A stretch of DNA of 64,000 nt from Thereva unica (lineage: Eukaryota > Arthropoda > Insecta > Diptera > Therevidae): contig CATLJY010000866.1 of the NCBI GenBank assembly GCA_949987705.1, forward strand, positions 59,627 to 123,626, read 5' to 3'. This document shows, in pieces, positions 33,644-44,600 of this stretch. How positions within the stretch are numbered: position 1 is the stretch's first letter; each line of letters starts with the position of its first letter. Below the pieces are notes generated by a model, which did not search any database, was not told where the DNA came from, and saw nothing but the letters and a program-made list of their open reading frames with translations. The position numbers and the translations under genes are program-made.

Positions 33644-34857
33644 CGATCACAACGTGAGCGGATCGTCCCTGGTGTACCGCAACCGAAGCACCTTAGTACC
33701 CGACAATTCCGAGCAAAATGGCCAGGCTGGCCGCATCGGAAACACCTCCTCTCTGCCGTTGCATTCGGCCTCCTGGGGTGGTTTGAGTCATCCACTGCAG
33801 CTATCGCTTGAGGTTCGTGGACAATATACGCAAGGTCTGGTTCAAGCAAGGAATGGTTTCGACGCGACGGGGGAGGAATGAAAGCCTCGGCAGATGACCT
33901 TATGGTCTCGAGCTTCCGGCCTAATTCTACCAATTCCGTTATCGATTCGATTTCTTGCAACCCTAGTTGCGTTTGATAAAAAGGGTGGATCGTCCTCCTA
34001 AGGGTCCTGAGTTGCTCCTTCTCCGAAAGGGGCTCATTCAGCCGTGAGAACATATTCTTCATAACCGCAACGTAGATTCCCATGGATTCATCCCTCCCCT
34101 GCGTCCTTCTCCGTATTTCTTCTAATAGTCGCTCATCATAATCCGGCGGCAGGAACTCTTTCCTCAGTTCCTTCACTAGGTCACTCCAACTATGCAGCGA
34201 CCCCTTGTTTGCACGGTACCAGATTAGCGCGCGTCCTCCAAATAAATCTAGGGCTGAGCGGTATAATTGGCCTCGGTTTATCCCCCTTGCTTCCGCCATC
34301 TCATTGACCCTTTCAAGGAAGGAACTCACCGATTGCCCTTGTTCCCCAGTGAATTTTATACCCCACTTATATATTTGGGCCTGAGCTCGGTTGGTCGTCA
34401 TCACCGCAGCAGGGAGAGATAACTCAGCAGCCGCCTCAGACGATTCGTCGTCAGGATCATCCCCTTCCGCCTTTGCATAAAGCGAACCCAACAATATAAT
34501 TAATTCGCCTCTAATGCGAGCTTTTTCTTTCTTTTGAGAATCCTCCGTGATCGTCATACGGTTGACTCTGGCCAGACACCATTCTATCTTCGTTAGTAAT
34601 TTCTTATATTCGCCTGAGTCTGAGTCACCTTCGAAGACTTCTTGTAGGGAGGATATCTCGCTCAGCTTCTTCTCCAATGCCTGAGCGTCTTCGTCGAAGG
34701 AGAAAGGGTAGGGTTCCACCATTACTAATTTTCCTTCCTTTTCTACTTTTAACGCCGATCGAAGGGCGACCCTCATTTCCTCCACCCTACCTGTCGGTAA
34801 ACCCCTAATTATCAACTCGTAGGACAGCTCGTCCTGGCTAAGCCTGTTAACCTCCAT
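33550..34857 (-). CDS. Gypsy Gag, 435 aa
   Basis: Structural protein of the particle. It has acidic and helical N-terminal sequence, then a retrotransposon gag domain (FTGEQGQSVSSFLERVNEM through EFLPPDYDERLLEEIRRRTQ). A complete CCHC knuckle follows near residue 379 (CFRCGQPGHFARNC), and a second, irregular one (CFGCGTPGTIRSRC) lacks the usual His. ATG at 34855-34857. The end overlaps Pol by 94 bp, which implies -1 frameshifting. Confidence 0.9.
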   Translation of the reverse strand: MEVNRLSQDELSYELIIRGLPTGRVEEMRVALRSALKVEKEGKLVMVEPYPFSFDEDAQALEKKLSEISSLQEVFEGDSDSGEYKKLLTKIEWCLARVNRMTITEDSQKKEKARIRGELIILLGSLYAKAEGDDPDDESSEAAAELSLPAAVMTTNRAQAQIYKWGIKFTGEQGQSVSSFLERVNEMAEARGINRGQLYRSALDLFGGRALIWYRANKGSLHSWSDLVKELRKEFLPPDYDERLLEEIRRRTQGRDESMGIYVAVMKNMFSRLNEPLSEKEQLRTLRRTIHPFYQTQLGLQEIESITELVELGRKLETIRSSAEAFIPPPSRRNHSLLEPDLAYIVHEPQAIAAVDDSNHPRRPNATAERRCFRCGQPGHFARNCRVLRCFGCGTPGTIRSRCDRCNRRPAEGQHPVPVEQRQVQGSGNDQGARA

Positions 34858-36804
34858 CTAAAATCTGAACCAGATCAAAAACAAAAAAAATTTACAATCG
34901 CGTTGCTAAGTCTCAGTACCAAATGTGGTAATGACAAAAGACCTAAAATACCCAAAAAATTTAACTAGAATATCAGTCGAATGCGAAGGTATCACCGGTT
35001 AGAACTCCAAAAATAGTAAAATGCTATCGCAACCAAAAAAAGTAAAAATCCAACCACAGAGAAAGGCACAAAAGCACTTATCGATTCAGTGTCCAAAAAA
35101 AATATGCAATTGTCTCTCAAAAAAAATTCTTCGTCAGCTCACTACTATCTACCAGCTTCCAGGACCTGAGTACCTTGAAAAATAACTACCTGTTGGGGGG
35201 AATATAATATATTGTACATAACCTAATAGTAAAACCTCTGTTGGTTAAATCTTCAAAATTTACTTATTTCCTTGCCAGTACCATAGAAAATCGACCAACA
35301 ATCAAATAGAATCAACAAAAGCATGAACTTGACCTACAATTCGATTTCAAATTTTTTTTTTCTAGCAAAGTAATGGCCGACTGCTTAACAAAAAAAATTG
35401 AGTCTGGTGCTGTGAGCCTTCCTCAGCTCGAGGTAGTGAATTATTATTCCCAAAAAAAAAACTTTTAATTCAAAAAAAAAATCCGATTCTCTCTCCTAAT
35501 TGAAATTGAAAACAACAATTCTCTTATACTCTATGGTCATTCATAGTCGAACCTTGACTACTCCTTCGGAACGGGCCAGTTGTAACTAGTGAGTAACGCC
35601 GCGTCGGTCGGTTTATTGTGCGCGTTGTGCTTTTACTTCGAGTGTCGGTAAATGCAACAATTTTGAAGTGATTTAGTGAAAGTGCAGTGAAAATACAAAA
35701 AAATACAATTTTAATGTAATTTTAAAATTAGTTATAGTGAAGTGACGCTGTGTTATGGTAATTTAATTTTCCCCACCTAGTGGTGTCTTGCTGTTAAAAA
35801 ATTGGTGTGTATTTTCTGTGTTAAGGAAAAGGAAAATTCCATTAATTTTTGGCAGCTTGAGACGGCCCACACTCCAAGGGATATCATAAAACATCAACCT
35901 TCAAGTCGCTGAAACCGTAAGTTGGCTTTATCACTATTTGATAATTCTAAGTGAAAATATTATTGTGGCAAAGAAAATTGAGTGGCGTGGTTCCGGAAAA
36001 AAATTAGTGGCGTGATCGCAATTCCAAAGTTCTGGAGCTTCCCAAGTTTAGAAACCTTTAAAGCTCCGCTACTTTCAAAGCTTCGCAACTTTTAGAACTT
36101 CGCAGCTTTTAAACTTCCGCAACTTTGAAGCTTCGCAACCTTAAACTTTGGCAACTTTTAGAGTTCCCAAGCTTTTAAACTTCCGCAACTTTTAAAGCTT
36201 CACAACCTTCAAACTTTGGCAACTTTTAGAGTTCCCAAGCTTTGCAACTTACTCAGAGTCCCTAATTCTCCAAGAACTTGTTGCCGCGCTCTCTGCTCTC
36301 TTTTCGTACACGCACTACTGCCACTTTCACACATAGATTTCACGGTGAGCTAATATTTGTATATCACTTGAGTGGCTGAACAGCTGGCTGTCACTAAACT
36401 CCCCTAGAATCAACAGTTTTTTTTTTCTTTACAAAAAAAACTAAGAAAATTGTTGTCTTTTGCCACACTAAATGCCACTCTGCCACTAAAACAATTATGC
36501 CACTTCTCCACTATTAAAATGCCACTTCTCCACTATTAAAATGCCACTTCTTACTTCACAAATCACTTTTCCTTCCTGACTGTGGATCTTAGTGAGTTCC
36601 AAACGCAACTATTGATGACCACCTAACTACTTTATCGCTGTCCTAAACATAAATTTTTTCACTCTTGTAACCAAAAAAAAAAATTATTTCTTTCCACCTC
36701 AGATATTTTACTTGGTTACATACATATATAGCGAACTGTCTTTGATTTGAAGTAATTTTATTTTTCCATACAACCCGTTAGATAATATGGATATTGTTAA
36801 AATA
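34858..36804 (-). other. Gypsy 5' leader, about 1.95 kb
   Basis: No coding frame. Many A/T homopolymers. Between about 36030 and 36245 there is a degenerate short tandem repeat built on CTTCGCAACTTTTA and CCCAAGCTTTTAAAC. CCACTTCTCCACTATTAAAATG is partly duplicated at 36500-36545. A long structured leader is common in Osvaldo-like elements. Confidence 0.65.
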
Positions 36805-36818
36805 CACGTTGGGCGCCA
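36805..36818 (-). other. Gypsy primer binding site, tRNA-Lys type
   Basis: Sense strand TGGCGCCCAACGTG, three bases inside the 5' LTR. It matches the 3' end of a tRNA-Lys isoacceptor different from the one suggested for the BEL element. Confidence 0.8.
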
Positions 36819-36821
36819 ATT

Positions 36822-38115
36822 TGTTACGTACTAATTTGCACGCACGGCTCGGCTATACTCAGCGTTGGGCGTGGGTTATAGGAAAATAAAATTATGGGCG
36901 CCACGTAGTTTTAAGGACTACGAACCTGTAACCTGGGTGCTAACGTGGGGCTTGAACCCACTCAGAACAAATAAAATAAAATATAAGACAACAAAAAAAA
37001 CTTCGGAAAATTCGGTTTATTATAAATAAATTCAGTTCAAAATAAAATCAATAAAGTAATAATAAAATAAAAAATATAATTTAATATAACACTACACTTA
37101 AGATTAAATGCAATTTAAAAAAATGGATAATTAAATAATAAAAGGCAATATTCCGCAGTTAATGAAAAAAATCTAATTAAATAAAATAAAATAAGAAAAA
37201 AAAACAGGACTTAACTTTTCCGTTTGATCCGTCCCGCAATCCTCTATCCCTGTAACGGTCACTTTCCTCCAAAATATATATATCACCTCCGTAATTACAC
37301 TTTTCACTCGCCGCACAATCACTACTGACAGAGAGAGAGTATCCATCAGGGGCCCAACTTTTATAGGGAAAAACCCACTATTCCACAAGTTCCATCCATC
37401 GTTTCGGACCATTTTCCAACCGTCCCACCCCACCGGATGGACTCGGTTGGACCGGTTGAAATCGGGCTAGTCATTATTATTAAAAAAAAAATATTCGGGA
37501 AATAATCCCTAATTTTTGGGCAACATAAAACTACACCTCGGAAAATTCAGCGACCAAGCATATTCTCGCAATTGGCGAAGGGGCTTGAGCATGACAGCTC
37601 AAGATATGCTGGCGGATTTTCCGGGTAGCTAGGGTTTTCCTTTTTTTTTAAATCTAGAGCACTCCCTGATGATCTCCCTTCTGCGCGATCAGAGTGCTGA
37701 GCTTCAGGACTTGTAATCATGGGAGCTCCTGACTATTTCCGTACATATGGAGGGCTATGATTAACGCTGAGGATTGCGGGTCGTTTACAACATCGCTACT
37801 GCTAGAGTCCTCAGATAAGTTATATACACCACATATTAATTATATCTGTTTTAAACTAGGTTGGGCCGGTTTCCGCAAATCCTTCTCCCGTAGGACATAG
37901 GTCCACCCTGGTCGTTACGAGCTTGACCGTCTTCCTAGTTCCAGGCAACGCACCGTCTTTAAGCATCCGTGTCCTTCGTGCTAACCTATAAGGAAGATTT
38001 ATCAGCCATATGTTGTTCAGGCGGACGGCACACACATAGAGAAGACAGATAAGTACAGCACAAATTTTTATTAAAAAGATATTCAATAAATCTTTCTCAT
38101 TTTAGGAACATAACA
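36822..38115 (-). repeat. 5' LTR of the gypsy element
   Basis: 1294 bp, the counterpart of 27779-29082, ending AACATAACA at 38115. It is followed by the polypurine tract of a second partial internal region, so this LTR also acts as the 3' LTR of that partial copy. Confidence 0.9.
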
Positions 38116-38985
38116 TACCTCCCCTTCCTTCAAGAGATTTCAAAGAAATCTCTAAAGATATGAGCGTTATTCAGTTTTTATATTTCTAGTCCTGTACTCA
38201 GATAATTCAACTACTACTACCAACAAGTTTCCCTTATTTTAGCTAATTCTTAACTTCCAAGATATTTATTTAGCTCAATAAATAATAATTTAATTAGCTC
38301 AACACAGATAATCCACTCAGATAGTTCAATTCACCTAATCCACAACTTAAATAATCCAATTCCCCTAATTCAACTCAAATAGTTCAATTCACCTAATCCA
38401 ACTGAAATAATCCACTTCCCATAATTCAACTCAAAACAATTCGACTACTACTACTGACAAACTTATTTTAACTAATTCTTAAAGCGGAGAGACTATCCTT
38501 CTCTGCAATCTTCAAATCCTTCGCGTGCCAAACACCAGCGTCTTTACCGGTCTTATCCTTTAACTGGTATGTCCACGGCGACAGTACTTTCGCTATTGTA
38601 AATGGTCCTACGTACTTTGGGGCTAACTTCGCGCTGAAATATTTCGCGGCATCGGACAAAACATAATTTTTTCGTAAAACCGTATCGTTCGCGTAGAACC
38701 GTTGGTCCCTTCTTCTAAGGTTGTAGGTGTGTTTGGACGCCTCCGATAATTTGGTTAACCTCGCCCTAACATCCTTCCACACGTCCTGCAGCACCTTAGC
38801 ACGCACTTTTGGATTATCTTCTCCCTGACTTCCGCGGTGCGTCCTGTCTCCATATAACGACATTTCTTTACCGAAGTTTATGAAGTATGGCGTTAACTTC
38901 GTCCCTTCATGCGTTCCTGTCCGAATAGCGCAACCAATCTTCGCTAAGTACGTATCCCAAGTCCGGTGGTTGTCCGCTACATAAG
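38116..38985 (-). pseudogene. Second partial gypsy internal region (integrase C-terminus)
   Basis: Nearly identical to 29083-29952: polypurine tract, 3' untranslated part and the integrase C-terminal frame (38468-38985). Similarity stops at 38985, inside the codons for AYVADN, where unrelated DNA begins. No MITE is present because the break lies before that site. The layout LTR-internal-LTR-partial internal could come from unequal recombination between tandem copies, from deletion, or from an assembly join. Confidence 0.85.
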
Positions 38986-39521
38986 CATATGTGATAATCA
39001 AATTAGTCAAGTTCGTGGTCGATCTAATTATCAATGTACGAGCTCTAAGATCGCTTTATGGCTGGAGCTGGAGATTAACTGCTGCAACATGGAACTCAGC
39101 AACAAACCATATCCTCCGCAATCACCATACCACCGGAGAGGCCGTACTGCAAGAAGTCGTAACTAAGATCCCAACGACAGCTAGACCTGCAGCCATATCG
39201 CATGAGCAGGACCCCACTACATCTAATGGAGCCCCTACTCCTACAAGTCGACTGGCCTCACTATATCGGAACCTCAATTAAATCAATTAAAGTCTCTCCC
39301 CGTTCACCCTCCCATATCTATCCTTACCATATTCCTTAATCACCTTCCTCCTTCCATTTACTTATTATCTTTGCAGAATCACCTCAGGCGAGTCGAGGCG
39401 CCTCAAAACCTTTGTTCCAGAGTTACCAATTCACCAGTCCGGAGTAAATGCCATTGGTGTTATTCGGTAGCTTCATCACCTTCATCATATTTGAATCCCT
39501 ATTGATTCAAGGAGGGCAGAA
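38986..39521 (+). other. Tail of an unidentified retroelement
   Basis: Unrelated to the gypsy on its left. A 96-aa frame (38991-39281) begins with hydrophobic residues and ends TPTSRLASLYRNLN; it is not recognised. Just before 39522 lies a purine-rich AAGGAGGGCAGAA that could be a polypurine tract. The stretch may be the 3' internal end of the element whose LTR follows. Confidence 0.4.
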
Positions 39522-39981
39522 TGTTGATTTGTCGACCAACGGTCACCCAAAAGTGTAGCAACCAACATCAAGTGTCAGCAGCTCGTGGCTTCATTGCATC
39601 CGGTAATAAGGTAATTTAACCCTTTACTTAAACACAGGCCGAAAACCACCTGCACGCCATCGATCGCCAAGGCCAGGAGTTCAACCCCCAACCGGTCACG
39701 GGCCAGAATTGATCTGCAGACGCTGCATTAATTTCATTACCTGCAAAATGAAATTATGATGGATCGAACGAGTCGTCCACCACCCACCGTCGGAGTCACC
39801 ATAAATAATTATAAATTCTATAATAAAATAAAGTCTATTTCTCGGGTTATTTTTTATATATTTAATAAACATATTGTTCGGTTTATGGTTATACATGTAA
39901 TGAATAAAGTTTATGTTAATTGTTTAATTTGCGTTTATTAGTGTAATAAACATCTGCTTTATACAACCAGATGTCAGAACA
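39522..39981 (+). repeat. Probable 3' LTR inserted in the Polinton polymerase gene
   Basis: 460 bp starting TGTTGATTTGTCG and ending GATGTCAGAACA, preceded by a purine tract. It contains AATAAAG and AATAAAC signals near 39826, 39864, 39902 and 39946. The polymerase reading frame begins abruptly at 39982, as expected if the LTR element is inserted there. No left flank exists to confirm the target duplication. Confidence 0.5.
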
Positions 39982-42639
39982 CCCCCGACAAAAGATACTC
40001 TTTTTGTCTTTTACGACCTGGAACCAAGACAGGAGAAGGTTGTAGATCAAAAATATATAGAAGGAGAATCAGCTGGTGACATAAAGCTGCATGAACCAAA
40101 TTTATGTGTAGCTGCGAGGCGTTGTGAAGTTTGCATTGATATAGAAAAGTTATATTTCTGGCAAAAATGTGGATATAGATTGAAAATTTACCAAACTGAT
40201 GTAGTGAACGAGCTTTTGAAAGATATGTTGGAGCTACGGAAGAGCAAATTTAAAAGGGTAGTAGTCATAGCTCATAATGGTCAGTGGTTTGACCATCAAT
40301 TCATGCTGAATCACATTCTGAAAAAGACAGACCTGAAACCCAAATTAATAATGCGGGGGACGAAAATTATAATGATGCAGTTGGAAAACATAAAATTCAT
40401 CGACTCACTAAATTATTTTCCTATGAGCCTATCGCAACTACCAAAGGCCTTTGATCTACCGGCAGTGTATAAAAAAGGGTACTTCCCTCATCTATTTAAC
40501 ACATTCGAGAATAGGAAATATATTGGGAAATTACCGGCAATAGAATATTACAGTCCCGACTCAATGAAAACTGAAGATCGTGATAGTTTCCTCAAATGGT
40601 ACGAGGAACTTAAAAATGAAGACTTTGATATGCAGCGTGATATTGTAGACTATTGCATTAGTGACGTGCAGATTTTGACAGAGGCATGCTTAAAATTTAG
40701 AAAATTGATGTTAGTAGAATGCAAAGTTGATCCATTTGTTGAGGCGACAACTATTGCCTCTGCATGCAATTTAGTTTTTCGGCGCAATTTTCTTAGACCG
40801 AATACTATTGGTATTATTCCAAGAAAGGGATTTAGATATGCCGATAATCAGTCAGAAATAGCAATTCAATGGCTAATATATGAAGAAAAACGCAGAGGGA
40901 TTAATATTACACATGCAGCTAAACAAAGAGAAGTTGTTCTGAAAGGAGTAAAAGTAGACGGCTATTGTGCAGAGTCTAATCAAATTTTTGAATTCCATGG
41001 TTGCTATTACCACGGACACCCCACATGTTTGAAACATAACCGTGATCAACCTCTTCATGATGACCAAAACGATACTCTAAATCACCGATACGAAGTAACA
41101 AACGCAACGACGAGGCGTTTACGTTCTTATGGATACGAGGTCATTCAGATGTGGGAGTGTGATTTTCTCAGACTGATGGAAATGAATAAAAACATCTAAG
41201 CTTTAAGAGACCATCCTTTACTGGTACACTCACCTTTAAATCCTCGAGATGCTTTTTATGGGGGTCGAACAGGTAATGTTTATACACATTACGAATGCAA
41301 GCCAGGTGAAAAAATAAAATACATAGATGTATGTTCATTGTATCCATGGGTCTGCAAGTACGGAAAATTCCCAATCGGTCACCCTGAATTATATGTCGGA
41401 ACAGATGCAAGCTCCAAAGTTGATTTAGATAAAATAGATGGTCTGATCAAATGTAAAATTTTACCGCCCGAAGGAATGTATCATCCCGTTCTACCGATTA
41501 GACAGAATAATAAATTAATGTTCCCCTTATGTCATAGATGTAGCGAGGAGAAAAACCAATATCATGAATGCACACACACGGATGAGCAAAGAGCTCTGAT
41601 TGGAACATGGGTAATTGACGAGGTAAAAACAGCTCTAAGTAGAGGATACAAAATGCTGGATACATACGAAATATGGAGTTACAAAACTGAGGCGTACGAC
41701 AAATCAAACCTTTCGGGTGGACTGTTTACTTCAATGATGAACAAATTTATCAAGATGAAACAGCAGGCATCAGGATGGCCCAGAAAATGCGGTTCGGATG
41801 AAAAGGAAAAGAGGAAATACTTGGAGGCATTTCTGCAAAATGAAGGTGTAAAACTGGAGTATTCAGAAGTTAATAAAAATCCCGGGCTAAGATCATTAGC
41901 CAAGTTAATTTTAAACTCCTTTTGGGGAAAATTTGGACAACGAGAAAACCAACCGAGGACCAATATAATTAACAGTTCAGGAGAATTGTATCAGTTTCTA
42001 ATAAATCCGGCAGTAGAGGTACAACATCTTCTTCCAATCAATGAAGAAACGCTTATTGTAAACTGGAATTATAGAGAAGAAGCTGCAGAGTCTCTAGGAA
42101 CAGTTAACGTTTCTATAGCATCTTATACCACCACACAGGCAAGACTTAAGTTATTTAGCTATTTGGAGCAGCTTGGAGAAGAAGTTTTATATTATGATAC
42201 TGATTCTGTCATATATATTAGCAGAGAGGGAGAATACGATCCCCCAACTGGAGAATTCATTGGAGATATGACCGATGAGTTAGAATGCTACGGTCCTGGT
42301 AGTTATATAAAAACTTTTACAAGTGGAGGCCCTAAAAATTATGCATACGCAGTTAATAGCACAAGGGATAAATCCATCAAGGTACAGAGTAAAGTAAAGG
42401 GAATCTGTCTGAATTATGAAGCTTCACAACATGTCAATTTAGATTCAATTAAAAATATGATATTAAATGACAACGAGGAAGACTTTATTCCTATCCTATC
42501 AAAAAATATTCGTCGCACAAAAGATCACGAGGTAGTAACAGTTCCGGAAATAAAAAAATATAAAGTGACTTCAAATAAACGAAGATTTTTGGAAGATTTC
42601 AGCTCCCTACCATACGGGTTTAAACGACAGAAAAGATGA
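39982..42639 (+). pseudogene. polB: Polinton DNA polymerase B, 5' truncated, one in-frame stop
   Basis: Protein-primed family B polymerase that would replicate the linear element. The open frame starts right at the LTR junction, so the N-terminus is missing. Exonuclease motifs: YDLE at 40012-40023, HNGQWFDHQ near 40273, and a YCISD box near 40651. One TAA at 41197-41199 interrupts the frame; the same frame resumes at once and stays open to 42639. Polymerase motifs follow: DVCSLYPW (A) near 41327, LILNSFWGKFGQ (B) near 41906, YYDTDSVIY (C) near 42192. In total about 885 codons survive of the 1000 or more usual. All catalytic motifs are present. Confidence 0.93.
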
Positions 42640-42902
42640 GAAAATGTGTTTGTGAGACAACAACAGAGATAAATACATGAATTTGTCGCTGCTTACACCA
42701 TGCCAATTTAGAAGAATAAGCTATATATGAATAAGCTTTGTGGAGTAGGCCTAATGGGGATACCACATGATAAAAAAAAACGCACCAAAAACTCTACCCC
42801 TGGGGTTGGTGTGGAAATGAGTTCCATATTTGTTAAGATATATAAGACATTAAAACATGTATTTAAGAGTCATTTAATATTTTCTCTTGGATCGTTAAAG
42901 TC
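42640..42902. other. Polinton intergenic spacer
   Basis: 263 bp without gene. A TTAAGATATATAAGACATT stretch near 42832 could be a TATA-type promoter for the next gene. Confidence 0.35.
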
Positions 42903-43382
42903 ATGAATTCTACAACAGTTATCGTGGATATACAATTTGTCAGTGGAGTAAATGGTCAGCTGTTTGCTAAGGAGATGGTAGTCTTACAATACGGATCACT
43001 TTTACCGAGCTTATACTACTTCAAGCCACCTTTTCCGTATAGTGAATTGACACCAAGAGCTCGTTGGCAGGATGATTTCAACTTTAGGAAAATAAATGGA
43101 TTAAGATGGAATGGTGGAAATATTGATTACAATGAATTACCCAACCTATTGACGAATTATTCAAATTCAACAATTTATGTGAAAGGATTGGCAAAGGAGA
43201 AATTTATCCGGAAATACCTCCCTGAAGCGAAAATAATCCAGCTGGAAATACCAAAACTAAGTAACTTGGAAAACTTCGAGTCTTTCTGTATGATACATGG
43301 AAAGTCACCTACTCTTCGATGTGCCGTTCAAAATTGTGTTAATAAATATTTATACATGTTAGTGAATAAATTTTTTAAATAA
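42903..43382 (+). CDS. Polinton-associated protein of unknown function, 159 aa
   Basis: Intact frame from ATG to TAA, between polB and the left-facing gene block. It begins with a beta-rich segment TVIVDIQFVSG. A central FKPPFPYSEL motif and TIYVKGLAKEKFIRKYLP follow, then a Cys/His-bearing C-terminus (FCMIHG, LRCAVQNCVNKY). Proteins of this layout occur beside Polinton-like genes in insect genomes, to my recollection. The acidic residue at the start of a beta strand would fit an RNase H-fold nuclease, but that is only a guess. Function unknown. The end lies 24 bp from the convergent gene at 43407. Confidence 0.7.
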   Translation: MNSTTVIVDIQFVSGVNGQLFAKEMVVLQYGSLLPSLYYFKPPFPYSELTPRARWQDDFNFRKINGLRWNGGNIDYNELPNLLTNYSNSTIYVKGLAKEKFIRKYLPEAKIIQLEIPKLSNLENFESFCMIHGKSPTLRCAVQNCVNKYLYMLVNKFFK

Positions 43383-43406
43383 AAGATATCTTTAGTTTTA
43401 TTTTAT

Positions 43407-44033
43407 TTATTTGCATTCAAAATTTATCGTATCAAAAACAAGATTTGCAATACAGTGCAATGGTATTTCATAAAAAAGTCGAGAATAATTTAAGTGTACA
43501 TAAGATGTTCGACTTGGAATAAAAAAATCTTCGCATGCTAATGTCAATACATTTTTTTCTTTACATTTTTCAACATATTTTCTATTACATTCTTTCACAC
43601 TATCCGCAGCATTGTTATTGTGGTACATAACGATGTTTAAAAATTTCAGCATTTCAAATAGTTTACAAAGTTCAGCCTGTCTTAAGGTGATGCTGCCACT
43701 GCCAATGGGAATTTTGTGTTCTTTTTGCAGCTTTGGTTGATTTGCTGGAGATGTATTTTCCATTTTGGTTTTTAAAGCGCTAAGATAGCTGTAAATTGTT
43801 GTCCATTCAGAATAAGATAGCGATATTGGTATGAGTCCGTGGCGATGAAACACTATTTTTGCCTCAAATGATGATGGGTCAAATCCGAGAATTATTTTCC
43901 GGTTGTGACAATCGTCCAGATGATATGTGTAGTTTAATAACAGATTTTCACCCGCAACTTTTGCTTCACATTTGGACAACTTCTTTTCTCCTTTAGCACC
44001 AGTGGTCCTTTGTCTCTTACGTGATGGCTCCAT
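43407..44033 (-). CDS. Polinton protein of unknown function, about 208 aa
   Basis: The likely start is the ATG at 44033, giving MEPSRKRQRTTG, a basic nuclear-localisation-like N-terminus; the frame extends upstream only through a non-ATG codon. No catalytic motif is recognised. The body has FDPSSFEAKIVFHRHG and a helical ITLRQAELCKLFEMLKFLN. A Cys/Lys-rich segment (VEKCKEKNVLTLACEDF) lies near the C-terminus. It is the last gene of the left-facing block, about 30 bp after the protease. It could be a virion or DNA-binding protein; this is inferred only from position and charge. Confidence 0.65.
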   Translation of the reverse strand: MEPSRKRQRTTGAKGEKKLSKCEAKVAGENLLLNYTYHLDDCHNRKIILGFDPSSFEAKIVFHRHGLIPISLSYSEWTTIYSYLSALKTKMENTSPANQPKLQKEHKIPIGSGSITLRQAELCKLFEMLKFLNIVMYHNNNAADSVKECNRKYVEKCKEKNVLTLACEDFFIPSRTSYVHLNYSRLFYEIPLHCIANLVFDTINFECK

Positions 44034-44063
44034 GATACTCAATTTAAACTTATACACTGAATA

Positions 44064-44600
44064 TTAACATTCTCTGTTTGGGGTTTTTATAGTACTGACC
44101 TCTGCTTTGCATGATTGGTTACAGAAATCTCCACCATTTTGTGAAAAATTCTTTAAATATAAATTAATAATTTTATTATCATTTGAACTGAAATCGCTGG
44201 AGGCGAATTCTTTTAAAAAAGTTTTCAAGCTTTTTCCTCTGCATCGTGAATATAGAAATACACAGCAATAATGTCCGCAAGTTGCTGAAAATTGACTTTG
44301 TAATCGTTTTTTATTATTCAAAAAATTCTTTGAATTATTTAATAGAAATCTTTGAAAATATTTATTGGTGGGATACCTTCCAAAAGAGTCAAAGTACTCT
44401 GCCGAGCCTTGTTTAGGAAAATAAAAGGCAACCCAATGATCTGTATCTCTGTCTTTGTGTGCTGGATCTGTATTAGCTATGACGCATGCTGGTTTTTTTA
44501 TTTTTTGTGGTAGATGATTGCATGGGAAGACTCCTCTAAAAAATTTGTTTGTTACGCAATTGTTTGTCAAAACGAATAAACGTATTGTATCCGCGTGTAC
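44064..44600 (-). pseudogene. Adenain-like cysteine protease, N-terminus lost
   Basis: Maturation protease of Polinton virions (C5/adenain family). Catalytic His in DTDHWVAFYF, acidic partner in EYFDSFGRYP, and the oxyanion Gln plus nucleophile region QSQFSATCGHYCCVF are all present. Recognisable family sequence starts around TNKFFRGVFPC, near 44560. Upstream codons in this frame belong to the capsid gene read in another frame. There is no credible start Met of its own. The capsid and protease genes therefore appear joined by a deletion that took the capsid 3' end and the protease start. The catalytic part is otherwise open. Confidence 0.85.

Larger units (their letters stand above)
27779..38115 (-). 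mobile_element. Ty3/gypsy LTR retrotransposon, long LTRs, Osvaldo-like
   Basis: LTRs of 1304 bp (27779-29082) and 1294 bp (36822-38115) are about 99% alike. The primer site is of tRNA-Lys type. The minus strand encodes Gag, then Pol in a -1 frame. Long LTRs with a Lys primer resemble the Osvaldo/Ulysses group, an inference not tested by phylogeny. Pol is disrupted by an 805-bp MITE. Left flank GATGCACT is satellite of Helitron B. The right flank is not satellite but a second, partial copy of the same internal region, so no target duplication can be seen. Confidence 0.9.
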
